A stretch of DNA of 64,000 nt from Xenopus tropicalis (GCF_000004195.4 NC_030683.2:75549764-75613763), one strand, 5' to 3'. Shown: positions 10,368-20,935, counted from the first letter of the stretch. The notes: a model not told the origin generated them from the letters alone. Translations and numbers: made by a program.

Positions 10368-11079
10368 CAAGTTTCAAGTTTTATTGTCATATACAAATAA
10401 CAATGAAGCATCATTACTGTAATGACATTTTTTGACCCGTGTTCCTCCCAACTTTACATAGACAAAAAAAAAATATTAAATATAATAAAAGTGTGCAAGT
10501 AAAAGGTACAAGTATTTACAATAAAAAAATGCAATGAAATATTTGAAATTGTGCAGTGAGGATTTAAAGTGGCTTTGCTTAAAGTGATACTGGGAAGAGT
10601 CCAGTAGTTGTGGTGAGTGTGTGTTGGTGTGTGCAGAATGTCTGCAGTTCAGAAGCCTGATGGCTTGTGGGTAGAAACTGTCTCTGTATCTGCTGGTGTG
10701 GGACTGGATGCTCCTGTACCGCCTGCCCGATGGTAGGAGTGTGAAAAGTCTGTGGCTGGGGTCAGAGAGGATCCGCTGCATCTTCCTGCTACAGCGCTGT
10801 ATGTAGAGGTCCTGCATGGCCGGCAGTTCAGTTCTGGTGATGCGCTGTGCAGATCTCACCACCCTCTGCAGAGCTTTGCGGTCCAAAGCATTATAACTTC
10901 CATACCAGGTGGTGATACAGCCGGACAGAATACTCTCAATGGTGCATTGATAGAAGTTTGTGAGTATTCTGGAGTCCATGCCGAACCTCCTCAGGCGCTG
11001 CAGAAAGAAGAGCCGCTGTCTTGCAGCTTTTGTGATCACACCAACGTGGTGAGACCAACTCAGATCCTCACAACGTGAT
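10368..11079 (-). mobile_element. L2-like LINE 3' fragment
   Basis: The minus strand carries the C-terminal end of a non-LTR reverse transcriptase frame followed by a short 3' UTR. The UTR ends with the AT-rich words tgacaataaaacttgaaac, which are common in vertebrate L2 tails. The copy is truncated on its 5' side near 11079 and inserted into the TIR element. The clade (L2 versus a relative such as Rex1) is judged by resemblance only. Confidence 0.7.
10476..11039 (-). pseudogene. LINE reverse transcriptase C-terminal fragment
   Basis: This is a 187-residue frame from the region after the RT palm. It includes QRLFFLQRLRRFGMDSRIL, TIESILSGCITTWYG, ALDRKALQRVVRSAQRIT and the terminal SFYPQAIRLLN block. 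These blocks are typical of the 3' end of L2/jockey-group LINE proteins in fish and amphibians. The catalytic domain and endonuclease are missing, so the piece cannot work as an enzyme. The last 45 residues or so are low-complexity and probably translate the UTR. Confidence 0.7.
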
Positions 11080-11792
11080 GTTGTTTGTTTTATATAAGTC
11101 GCGATGAGCGTTTTCTTGCGTTATTTATCGCCGCGTGTGTTAATTCCAGCTGCGCGCAATATATTTTGCCGCCTGCTATATTAGCGCACGAATTAACACA
11201 TGATTTAACGCATGTAACCCTTACGTTCGTAAAATTACTTTTCTGAAAATCACCGTTTCCCTGAAAACTGGAGGATGCATCACTCTAGGGCCAACACATA
11301 CTTGAAAAAATCCCACTGCAAAGTCCGTATCGTGTTGCCAAAAGCTCACGAACCACAATTTTAAGTTCCGCCTACCCCAAGTAGGTGTTAATCTTCGCAA
11401 ATACTCATGCAATATTTAGCACATCTAACGATTCTTATGTGTTTTGTGTGAATCATGCGTTAGTATTATTTCTATGTGCTAATTAACGCAATGCGTTAAA
11501 ATTAATGCCTTGCGATGATGCGTTATTTAGCACATGCGATATAGTAACATAGTAAGTTAGGTTGAAAAAAGATGTATGTCCATCACGTTCAACCATAATG
11601 CCTATATATAACCTGCCTAACTTCTATTTGATCCAGAGGAAGGCAAAAAACCCCATCTGAAGCCTCTCTAATTTGCCGCAGAGGGAAAAAAAATCCTTCC
11701 TGACTCCAAGATGGCAATCGGACCAGTCCCTGAATCAACTTGTACTAAGAGCTATCTCCCATACCCCTGTATTCCCTCACTTGTACTGAGAG

Positions 11793-13140
11793 CTATCTCC
11801 CATAACCCTGTATTCCCTCACTTGCTAAGAATCCATCCAGCCCCTTCTTAAAGTTATATAATGTATCAGTCAGCACAACTGATTGGGGGAGGGAATTCCA
11901 CAACTTCACAGCTCTCACTGTAAAAAATCCTTTCCGAATATTTGAACGGAACATCCCTTCTTCTAAACGGAGTGGGTGCCCTCGTGTCCGTTGGAAGGAC
12001 CTACTGGTAAATAAAACATTAGAAAGGTTATTATATGTTTCCCTTATATATTTATACATAGTTATCATGTCACCTCTTAAGCGCCTCTTCTCCAGTGTAA
12101 ACAGACCCAACGTGGCCAGTCTTTCTTCATAACTGAGACTTTCCATACCCTTTACCAGCTTAGTTGCCCTTCTCTGGACCCTCTCTAATTCAATAATGTC
12201 CCGTTTGAGCACTGAAGACCAAAACTGAACAGCATATTCTAGATGGGGCCTTACCAGCGCTCTGTAAAGGGGAAGAATAACCCCCTCCTCCCGTGAATCT
12301 ATACCCCTTTTAATACAGCTCAAAACCCTGTTTGCCCTTGCAGCTGCTGCCTGGCATTGCTTGCTACAGCCAAGTTTATTATCTACAAGGTCCTTCTCCA
12401 TTATGGATTTGCCTAGTACAGTCCTATTAAGGGTATAAGTGGCTTGCATATTTTTACATCCCAGGTGCATGACCTTAAATTTATCCCCATTAAATCTCAT
12501 CTGCCACTTAGCCGCTCAGATTGCCAGTTGGTCATCTGCAAACACTGATACATTACTTATAATGCCCTCCCCTAAGTCATCTATGAACAAAAGTGGACCC
12601 AGTACAGAACCCCGAGGGACCCCACTGAGAACCTTACTCCAAGTAGAGAATGTATCATTAACAACCACCCTCTGTACCCGATCCTGTAGCCAGTTTTCTA
12701 TCCATGTGCAAACGGCTTCACTAAGACCAATAGACCTTAGTATAGAAAGCAGTCGTTTGTGGGGAACGGTATCAAATGCTTTGGCAAAATCCAAATAGAT
12801 TATATCTACTGCATCCCCACTGTCCAGCTTCTTACTTACCTCATCATAAAAAGCAATTAAATTGGTCTGACATGACCTGTCCTTCATAAAGCCATGCTGA
12901 TTACTGCTCATAATGACATTCTCCACTACATAATTTTGTATGTGATCCCTTAACAAGCCTTCAAATAACTTGCCCACCACGGATGTTAAACTTACAGGAC
13001 TATAATTGCCAGGCTGAGATCTTACTCCCTTTTTAAATATAGGAATGACATTCGCCCTCTTCTAATCCCTAGGTACCATACCTGATGAAAGAGAGTCTCA
13101 GAGAATATCAGAAACAGAGGCCACTGTAAATCTGACCCTA
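11793..13140 (-). pseudogene. CR1 reverse transcriptase, frameshifted
   Basis: Two adjacent minus frames (12980-12516 and 12500-11793) together cover the RT palm to the C-terminus of the CR1 protein. Compared with the plus-strand copy, a segment after the SGVPRGSVLGPLLF block is deleted and the frame shifts near 12510. The VLVDNKL block has lost residues, and an in-frame stop lies near 13065. The FADD motif survives (FADDQLA). Damage at several sites means this copy is dead, and it is older than the plus-strand copy. Confidence 0.8.
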
Positions 13141-13157
13141 GCTCTCTCAGTACCCGA

Positions 13158-13517
13158 TGTAAGGATATTACCCGACTAAGGGGTCAGCGTGTTCAGGACC
13201 TTCATCGGTGCGGTGCTCCTGTGGCACGCATGCGCACGAATAGCGCGGCAGTGTGCGCGTCACTGAGCGTTTCTGGTTATCGTTTCTTGTATTTGACCCG
13301 GCCCGTTCCTTGGATTCGTGATACCTGCTCCCCGAATCGACCTCTGCCTGCCTGACCTGCCTTTGCCTATTGATTCTGTTACTACGCCCGGACTTACGGC
13401 ACTCCTGCCTCTCCTCTACTTAAACACAGGTCTGTACCTCCTTCAGTCTCTGCTGTTTATAGTGGGAGGTGTAGGAGAGGCCTACCTCTACGTGCTCTTC
13501 TACCAAACTTCCTGACA
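13158..13517. mobile_element. Solo LTR inserted in the CR1
   Basis: A 360-base GC-rich insert starts TGTAAGG and ends CCTGACA. It interrupts sequence that is continuous in the other CR1 copy (around 7985). The flanks are CCCGA (13153-13157) and CTTGA (13518-13522), consistent with a 5-base duplication that has since taken two C-to-T changes. No internal region or second LTR is present, so recombination between LTRs is implied. A Gypsy-like origin is plausible but not shown. Confidence 0.7.
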
Positions 13518-13865
13518 CTTGAGGGTATATTCCATCTGTCCCAGGTGCCAAATTCACATTTATCTTGTGTAACCCTTTAAGCACCATATCCTGTGCCAAC
13601 CACTGCATAGTTGGAGCTGAGGCAACAGTGCAGCTATTGGGTGGGACTTGGCACTCTGGCTCCTCTACTGTATACACAGAAGAAAAGAACTGGTTAAGCA
13701 CATCTGCCTTTTCTGTATCCGCTGTAACCATATTGTTACCATATTGATATGCGTCTTAACACATGCAAAAAGACTTTGATGAATCGGTACTTATTTATCC
13801 CGTCAATTTTAACACAAAAGAGCATGCGATAGCGCTTAGCGCACTTTAGTGAATCAGCCCCATAG

Positions 13866-14276
13866 TAGCAAAAAATCCGAATGGAGTTTGACATTAAAAA
13901 TGATCGTTAATAAATGATGATTGTGCCTAGGATTTAATACAATAACATTCTCTGGTCAGTGTTAAAACCACCTATTCAGTATATACCAGTATATCCCTCC
14001 TCTGCATATCATGTTAGTAACAAAAATGGGGGTTAGTATTAGAAACAGACTCTTACCATTTCCCAGTTTTAATGCTTATAGGTGGTAGTCATTTAAATCT
14101 GTAAAAAAGAATAGAATACTGAGTAACAGTTATATCACTTCTCACAAGAAATTCTTTATACTCTTTATACATGTCATTGTATTTAATCCACTTGGCCTCA
14201 CATCGTCACAATTTATGCTTAAATTCTCCTCCACATGTTGCGGGCTTTACCATCTCCAGCACTACCCATTTAAATT
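13866..14276. other. Intergenic stretch, nothing recognised
   Basis: AT-rich DNA between the nested TIR element and the Penelope-like fragment. No exon, RNA gene or repeat end was recognised. Confidence 0.5.
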
Positions 14277-14597
14277 TTAAGTTTTATTAAAATGTTGAGA
14301 TACAGAAGGGTCTGTCTGTGTGCCTTTTTTGAAATTATGCATGTCCTCCTTAAATTCTTTTATCCTGGTTTTCACGCTTCTGAAGGTTTGCCCCACATAT
14401 GCTTTGCCACATGGGCACTTCAGCATGTAAACCACACCTTTTGTGTCACATGTGGAACAGTCTCTGAATCTTATTAGGGTGCCCTGTGAGGGATGGTTCA
14501 TATTTTCATCTTTAATTACTGCTGTGCAACATCTGCAGTTTAAACATGGGTATGTTCTTTTCTTTGGTGTACCAATAAAGGATTGTATCTCTCTCAC
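14277..14597 (-). pseudogene. GIY-YIG endonuclease domain of a Penelope-like element
   Basis: This 106-residue frame contains a Cys-rich stretch (CLNCRCC, then CSTCDTKG) followed by VVYMLKCPCGKAYVGQT and a basic R-SVKTRIKEF segment. The VVY...YVG pair with the downstream Arg is the GIY-YIG nuclease signature as found at the C-terminus of Penelope-like polymerases, where it cuts the target DNA. The frame ends QHFNKT. The reverse transcriptase part is absent upstream, so this is a truncated, inactive copy. Confidence 0.8.
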
Positions 14598-14785
14598 TAA
14601 CTGTCTACTTAAAGGGGGTAGAAAAAAAGGAAAGGAAAATACCTAGAGTATGAAGTAAAATAACCCTTTATTTGTAAACCGAAGAAAGGAACATACCCAT
14701 TTTTAAACGGCATATGTTGCACAGCAGTAATTAAAGGTGAAAATATGAACCATCCCTCACAGGGCACCCTAATAAGATTAATCAA
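14277..14785 (-). mobile_element. Penelope-like element fragment with an inverted piece
   Basis: The minus strand at 14277-14640 encodes the C-terminal GIY-YIG region of a Penelope-like retroelement. About 90 bases of the same region (about 14460-14550) appear again in the opposite orientation at about 14695-14780, sharing words such as aaccatccctcacagggc. Inverted duplicated pieces are common in Penelope-like insertions. Neptune-type elements are the obvious frog candidates, but the family name is inference. Confidence 0.75.
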
Positions 14786-15222
14786 TCAACAGTGTACAGT
14801 TAGTATAAGGGCAGCAGATAAGAAGCACCTTAGGACCGCATTAATAACAAGGCAAAATGGGCACCTGCCCAGAGACAATTGATTTTTGGGGCCCACTGTG
14901 TCATTATTAACTTCCCCTTTTTGGCCAGTGTTTCTGGCAATTGTTCACCCCCCCCAACCTACCTATCCCTCCACCAGTGTCTTTACTGATAACGCAACAC
15001 CTCCCCCTGGTGCAATGGTCCTCCACACTTACTGCTGCACTACAGAGGAATGCACATGGTTATTGACATGGCATTGAATGCAGATTAAACAGACCAAGAG
15101 AGTGGAGGTGGGTAGTTCTCTGAACAGCAGTCCTGGGCACAGTGGGTTTTTGGGTCTTTGGGGGGCCCAGATGTACTTGATTAGTCAGACCTCTTGTTGT
15201 CATTGAGCAGCAGACTTCAGAA

Positions 15223-15241
15223 GGGAGGGCGGGAGGGAGGG
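15223..15241 (+). other. Potential G-quadruplex sequence
   Basis: Five runs of three G separated by single bases (gggagggcgggagggaggg). The spacing satisfies the usual G-quadruplex rule. No neighbouring gene suggests a role. Confidence 0.6.
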
Positions 15242-15732
15242 TGCTATTATTTTCTTTCCAGTAACAGCTTTCCGTATTCCTCGTTTGTCCAGGTAAAGCC
15301 TCATGGGGATTGGACGGCCTGGAGGGAAAGTTCAAACTTCACCCATCCAGTCCCTGTGTGGCTCTACCGGGACTTAAATGATAAATGAGCAGTATAGAAA
15401 GCTGTGTAGGGGTAAAAACATGCAGGAACTGGAGTAGCTGCAGCTCACTGCCAGTGGGGGGATGCGCTAATACAAGTGAGTGCATCGCTGCAGGGCCTTC
15501 TTAAATGAATAATTCAGTGTATAAATTGATTGGGGCTTCTTTATCAACACTGGGCAAAAATGCCCATGGACAGTAAACCATGGCAACCAAATTGTTGCAT
15601 TCATTGTTCTACATGCAGCTGTCTGAAAAAAAGCAAATTACTGGTTAGAATTGATGTTGGTATATATAGTTTATGTATGTGAGTGTATAGACAGGTCAGT
15701 ATGGTTTGTGTGTGCTGGGTTTACTTGGAAGG

Positions 15733-15783
15733 GTTGAACTTGATGGACTCTGGTCTTTTTTCAACCCTATGTAACTATATAAC
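15733..15783 (+). repeat. CR1 3' tail remnant
   Basis: ggttgaacttgatggactc, then a T-rich block, then caaccctatgtaactatataact. This is the terminal part of a CR1-like retroposon with its degenerate octamer repeats. Only about 50 bases are seen. Confidence 0.7.
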
Positions 15784-16274
15784 TGGTTGCTATGGGTTAC
15801 TGCCCAGGGGCAAATTTGCCCATTGTTGATAAATAAGGCCCATTGTGTTTTAAGAAAGATTATGCACATAATCCCCCTTCATCGGAAAACTCTCCCATTG
15901 CACAGGTTGCCAGGGCCCCTGTTTATATTACTTGAACACAGTGAGCACAGCATTTTTAAGTCACCTAAGGTTTATTGGATTTATAAGCTAGAGAAAATAT
16001 TTTCTAGAAGAAATAAAATATACGTGTATAAAATAATTATTAACATGGAAAAACAGTAGAATAAAGGGAAAGATCAGATGGTGTGTAGGTGGCCCAGGGA
16101 AAAATAAAATCCACAAGCTTGTGTATTCTTTGTTGCTTTCTAAAACAAATCTTAGTATTTCAAAAAAATGTTCTGCAGAAAGGTTATATTTTTATATATA
16201 AAAAAGTGTTTTTTCCTAAAAATATAAGAACTGCCAGCAGAAATATGGCATTTGTTCTAAGTATCTCAATTATG

Positions 16275-16686
16275 TCCTGTGCAGAAAACCGCGCAGTAAT
16301 ATCCTATATAGAAAGCTGCGCAGTAATATCCTATATAGAAAGCCGCGCAGTAATATCCTATATAGAAAGCTGCGCAGTAATATCCTATATAGAAAGCCGT
16401 GCAGTAATATCCTATATAGAAAGCCAGAAAGCCGTGCAGTAATATCCTATATAGAAAGCCGTGCAGTAATATCCTATATAGAAAGCCGTGCAGTAATATC
16501 CTATATAGAAAGCCACGCAGTAATATCCTATATAGAAAGCCGTGCAGTAATATCCTATATAGAAAGCCGTGCAGTAATATCCTATATAGAAAGCCGTGCA
16601 GTAATATCCTATATAGAAAGCAGTGCAGTAATATCCTATATAGAAAGCCATGCAGTAATATCCTATATAGAAAGCAGTGCAGTAGT
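16275..16686. repeat. 27-bp tandem repeat, about 14 copies
   Basis: The unit is gcagtaatatcctatatagaaagccgt with small variations in the last bases. I count 14 copies, one spacing irregular near 16430. The 27-base period is divisible by three, so frames stay open on both strands and give artificial repetitive proteins. The same unit recurs inverted at 20936-21108. Confidence 0.9.
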
Positions 16687-17173
16687 GTTACTTTTAGGCA
16701 ATTATGAATAATATGCGGTGCTGGTTTCCCTTTGTGCTAAAAATTAATCCTCTCTGCAAAAATGGCCCCTTTATTGGAGCTCCCTATAGATCCTATCACT
16801 TCTCCATCCAGTGTGAAATGAAGAGTGGGCGTGTCCTAACGGTTCCTGCCAGAAGCACAGTAGGAGGGGGATAGCCAATCACAGCCCTGCACTCACACAA
16901 GCAAAGACAGGCTTCAGTTCCCTATCAGGTCAGCCTAGCTGCTGATTGGTTCCTATCCTACAGTGCAGTGTATGGAGGGCCGCCGGCTCCCCTGCACATC
17001 CAGAGAATTCAGCCAGCAGGAAGTGGAACAGATGGGCAGGGCTAGTGGGGGTTTTGTGGAATTTCTCAATAAATCAGTCAGAAACACAACTTTTTAAAGC
17101 ACAATCCTTCTATATCTAGAGGAGTATAATTCACTGGTACATTCATAATTTTTATAGGATATGTCTCCTTTAA
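16687..17173. repeat. TTAA-type element segment
   Basis: The right edge reads gatatgtctcctttaa, whose complement starts TTAAAGGAGAC like other frog TTAA elements. A related copy lies in reverse at 57604-57937, sharing long stretches such as tgattggttcctatcctac and its complement. The left edge is unclear because it abuts the 27-bp array. Confidence 0.6.
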
Positions 17174-17680
17174 TGTGGTTTAGACTTTCAATAATTTTGC
17201 AACTTTATTCGCAACAGTTGTTGCTAGTGCTGTGATAAGTTTGGCAGCTTTCCCAGTTGCTTCTCCTATAGTTTAAGCGCTGGGAAATGATTTTCACATC
17301 GGAGGTAACTCTTTGTATATGCTATCCCAAAGTGTCCTACCATAAGGAATAGCTCAAATTCTGCCAACGAGTTATATAAGAGGTTAAAAATTACCTCAGC
17401 TTACTTATTTATAACAAATTGGTATATTATTAAAATTCAGATTAATCGGATTCTACATTGATGGCGCGAATAAATCATACGTTCTAACAAGTAAGTATAC
17501 CACAAGTGTGGGGTAGTTGTGGGTTCTTCTGTCTAGACGGGAAGTGCTGGGAATTTCACATTAGTCCCAAGTAAATCACTATCAGCGAATTAATCTGCCC
17601 TTCTCAATACAAAACTCCCACCGACAGACACCTAGATACCCAATACAGCTCCCCTCAGACGACCACCTGAGTGACTTAAC
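17171..17680. repeat. Left 510-bp arm of the foldback
   Basis: This is the inverted partner of 19066-20860. Starting at taatgtggtttag it reads through to gtgacttaac, whose complement begins the right arm. When the inserted element and one TA copy (1285 bases) are removed from the right arm, both arms are exactly 510 bases. Confidence 0.85.
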
Positions 17681-17688
17681 GCATAGCC

Positions 17689-17950
17689 TAAGAACAGTTA
17701 CCTCATCGTGCCTACTACCACATATACAGGTTACCTCGGCACGACTACATACAGTGGCACATAAGATTGCGAACGCCGACGCGCGTTTCGCTCATAGCTT
17801 TATCAAGGCGATAAAGCTATGAGCGAAATAAAGCTATGAGCGAAACGTGCGTCAGCGTTCGCAAATTCACAATCTTATGTACCGCTGTATGTAGTCGTGC
17901 CGAGGTAACCTGTATATGTGGTAGTAGGCACGATGAGGTAACTGTTCTTA
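17689..17950. repeat. 262-bp palindrome in the foldback
   Basis: The two halves mirror each other around about 17815. taagaacagttacctcatcg on the left matches the complement at the right end. The middle repeats gctcatagctttat words. A partial third copy of the gttacctc...gcacgac motif lies at about 18625-18685. Confidence 0.8.
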
Positions 17951-17956
17951 GTCTAT

Positions 17957-18485
17957 GGGGCTGATTTACTAACCCACGAATCCGACCCGAATTGGAAAAG
18001 TTCCGACTTGAAAACGAACATTTTGCGACTTTTTCGTATATTTTGCGATTTTTTCGGCGTCTTTATGAATTTTTCGTTACCAATACGATTTTTGCGTAAA
18101 AACTCGAGTTTTTCGTAGCCTTTACGAAAGTTGCGTAAAATCTTGCGATTTTTCCGTAGCGTTAAAACTTACGCGAAAAGTTGCGCCTTTTTCGTAGCGT
18201 TAAAACTTAAAAGGTGCGAAGTTTCGCGTAAGTTTTAACGCTACGAAAAAAGCGCAACTTTTTGCGCAAGTTTTAACGCTACGAAAAAGCGCAAGATTTT
18301 ACGCAACTTTCGTAATGGCTACGAAAAACTCGCGTTTTTACGCAAAAATCGTATTGGTAATGAAAAATTCGTAAAGACGCCAAAAAAAACGCAAAAAATA
18401 CGAAAAAATCGCAAAATACCGATCTTTACGAAAAAAATGCAATCGGACTCATTTTGACCCGTTCGTGGGTTAGTAAATCAGCCCC
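17957..18485. mobile_element. 529-bp hairpin MITE, ggggctgatttactaa family
   Basis: It starts ggggctgatttactaaccc and ends with its complement. Most of each half is an inverted copy of the other, built of words such as cgtaaag, tttttcgta and gttaaaact. TAT flanks both sides. A second copy in the opposite orientation is at 27613-28128. No coding capacity is present. Confidence 0.85.
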
Positions 18486-19065
18486 TATGTGTTGTTGTTG
18501 ATGGTTAGATTCATTCAATCTAGTATTAGTTAAATTGGAGTATGTTCTTTATGCAGCAAGGCTGACCTGTGCTCTGATGGTTTGTTTTAATTAATCAGGC
18601 ATCTGCACTTCCGTGCATTGTTGTAAGTAGTTGTGCCAAGGTAACCTGAATGGGTAATGGTAGGCACAACGAGGTAATGATATGTAGGTTTTTCGGTGGC
18701 CGTGGATGAATGGCGTGTATGCGTATATTAGTGTAGAAGCTACAATTCATAATATACCTGGGCAATAACAGCAAATGATTTGGTCAATTGTTTGGGGCAC
18801 TTTGGCTGAGCCGTCGTTTTGGAGTCTATATTCTGGTATTTAGTGGATTGATATAAATTATTAAAATACTCAATCTGAAGCACTTAACTTGAATCGCTCT
18901 TTTTTGAGCTCCATATCCCAGTTTCGGATGGCTCCCTCTCCCGTAATTGGTCTCTGTGGAGTGGATCATTTGATATTCATAAGAGTGAGAGAGATGGGGC
19001 AATAACTCGGAACTAATAACTTACCGGCTCAATACGATCTAAATCATTTGTGGCGCCCAATCAGG
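18486..19065. other. Central unique part of the foldback
   Basis: Sequence between the arms. Apart from a diverged copy of a 50-base motif (about 18625-18685) related to the neighbouring palindrome, no repeat or gene is recognised. Confidence 0.5.
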
Positions 19066-19396
19066 GTTAAGTCACTCAGGTGGTCGTCTGAGGGGAGCTG
19101 TATTGGGTATCTAGGTGTCTGTCGGTGGGAGTTTTGTATTGAGAAGGGCAGATTAATTCGCTGATAGTGATTTACTTGGGACTAATGTGAAATTCCCAGC
19201 ACTTCCCGTCTAGACAGAAGAACCCACAACTACCCCACACTTGTGGTATACTTACTTGTTAGAACGTATGATTTATTCGTGCCATCAATGTAGAATCCGA
19301 TTAAACTGAATTTTAATAATATACCAATTTGTTATAAATAAGTAAGCTGAGGTAATTTTTAACCTCTTATATAACTCGTTGGCAGAATTTGAGCTA

Positions 19397-20679
19397 CCCG
19401 TATATACTCGAGTATAAGCCGATCCGAATATAAGCCGAGGTACCTAATTTTACCTAAGAAAACTGGAAAAACTTATTGACTCGAGTATAAGCCTAGGGTG
19501 GGAAATGCAACCGCTACTGCTAAGTTTCAATAATCAAATTATTTAATAAAAGGACACTCACAAGTGCTTACATGACCATATTAACAAACACAAGGTATGG
19601 GCTGGAAAATGAGGCACATCCAACATAAGATAACCACATGCAAGGTTGTACAGGTTAATATCTCATTTAATTTTACATAAATATTGAAATTGTGATGTGT
19701 AAATTTGTTATTTAATTCTTATATAGTTCTGTATAGTGTTTGGGGTGAGTGATGTAGAATCACAAGTTTAAGAAAGATAAGATCATGTGTACTAGGAAAC
19801 AGTAATTTCTGACTCTTATTTCTAATCCAATCCTTTCCAAATATAAAATTAAATTATAATTAAACCGGTCACCTCTGTTTAATAAAATAGTTAATTACAG
19901 GGATACAGTCATCACATACAATACCCCTTCCTCATAATCCCATGAATTTTTTTTTTAGTAAAACCTTATTTTAGTATTATTAGATGTTTAGATCTTACAA
20001 TTATATGAAGAAATGCTTGTTACACACACACTGTAGCGCAGCTCAAGAGCCCCTCCCCCCTCCCGGCGTATCCGTGTCCTACAAGTTTGAGTTTGTAATC
20101 TCTGCGTTTCTGAACTTCTTCACGCATAATTATTAGTGACACAAAACTCACCCTAGCACTTCCATGGGACAGTCCTACCGGCCCATGCTCATCCCATGTC
20201 GCAACCCGCGCCTCCGTGCGCCGCTCCAGCACGCACACACGTCGCACCTGACGCACGTGCGACGTGTGTGCGTGCTGGGGCGGCGCATGGGGGAGGCGCG
20301 GGTCGCGACATGGGATGAGCATGGGCCGGTAGGACTGTCGCATGAGCCGGTAGGACAAGGATGCGCCGAGAGGGGGGGGGGGGTTTGAGCTGCGCTACAG
20401 TGTGTGTGTAACAAGCATTTCTTCATATAATTGTAAGATCTAAACATCTAAGAATGCTAAAATAGGGCTTTAACAAAAAAAATATATGTCATGGGATTAT
20501 GAAGAAGGGGTATGTGATTACTGGATCCCTGTGTGTGCGTGCTGGGACGGTGCACGGGTGGGGGTGGTGGTGTGCGAGTCGCCGGTAGGACACAAGTATG
20601 ACTCGAGTATAAGCCGAGGATTCCTTTTTTAGCACATTTTGAGTGCTGGAAAACTCGGCTTATACTCGAGTATATACGG
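19397..20679. mobile_element. TIR element with ccgtatatactcgagtataa ends
   Basis: The left end reads cccgtatatactcgagtata, and the complement of the right end reads ccgtatatactcgagtataa. TA flanks both sides (19395-19396 and 20680-20681), suiting a Tc1/mariner-like element. The interior holds a second inverted repeat (about 19965-20455) centred on a CpG-rich palindrome. No transposase is present. Confidence 0.8.
20163..20341. repeat. CpG-rich near-perfect palindrome
   Basis: Two arms of about 85 bases mirror each other around about 20252. Shared words are gacagtcctaccggcccatg, cgcgcctcc and gcacgcacacacgtcgcac. The DNA is strikingly CpG-rich compared with its AT-rich surroundings. Open frames on both strands here are consequences of the symmetry. 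Confidence 0.85.
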
Positions 20680-20935
20680 TATTCCTTATGGTAGGACTCT
20701 TTGGGATAGCATATACAAAGAGTTACCTCCGATGTGAAAATCATTTCCCAGCGCTTAAACTATAGGAGAAGCAACTGGGAAAGCTGCCAAACTTATCACA
20801 GCACTAGCAACAACTGTTGCGAATAAAGTTGCAAGATTATTGAAAGTCTAAACCACATTAGAAGCAGCCAGGAAGAGCTGCCTAGGATGTAATCATATTG
20901 GCAACAATTGTTGCGAATGTAAAAGTAACACAGCT

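Larger units (their letters stand above)
11541..13742 (-). mobile_element. CR1 LINE, broken, interrupted by a solo LTR
   Basis: This is homologous to the + strand CR1 at 7325-9646 over most of its length, in reverse. The octamer tail appears as catagtaa repeats at 11541-11556. The 5' end is truncated near 13742, where the match to the plus copy at about 7768 stops. A 360-base solo LTR interrupts it at 13158-13517. GATAT occurs at both outer edges and may be a short target duplication. Confidence 0.85.
10243..13860. mobile_element. TIR DNA element holding nested insertions
   Basis: The ends are inverted: TGGTTGATTCAC at 10243, and a right end whose complement starts GGGCTGATTCACT. Both continue into related AGTGC...GCGCTAT sequence. 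The flanks carry CATAG at 10238-10242 and 13861-13865, a 5-base duplication. The element's own DNA is short (about 10243-10367, 11080-11540 and 13743-13860) and rich in gcgttaa-type words. Two retroposons fill the rest. It is non-autonomous, and the superfamily was not determined. Confidence 0.75.
14786..16204. other. Intergenic stretch with repeat remnants
   Basis: No gene is recognised. It contains a G-run cluster at 15223-15241 and a short CR1 tail at 15733-15783, both listed separately. The rest is unremarkable AT-rich DNA. Confidence 0.5.
19066..20860. repeat. Right arm of the foldback, split by an insertion
   Basis: Complement of 17171-17680, in two pieces: 19066-19396 and 20682-20860. 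The break is in the word gagctattcc, where the inserted element 19397-20679 duplicated a TA. Similarity is high, with occasional substitutions such as gcgcg to gtgcc near 19280. Confidence 0.85.

Noticed and set aside
16275..16686. Regular 27-base repeats resembling a CRISPR array
   Set aside because: Units are directly adjacent with no spacers, and the genome is vertebrate. This is a simple satellite.
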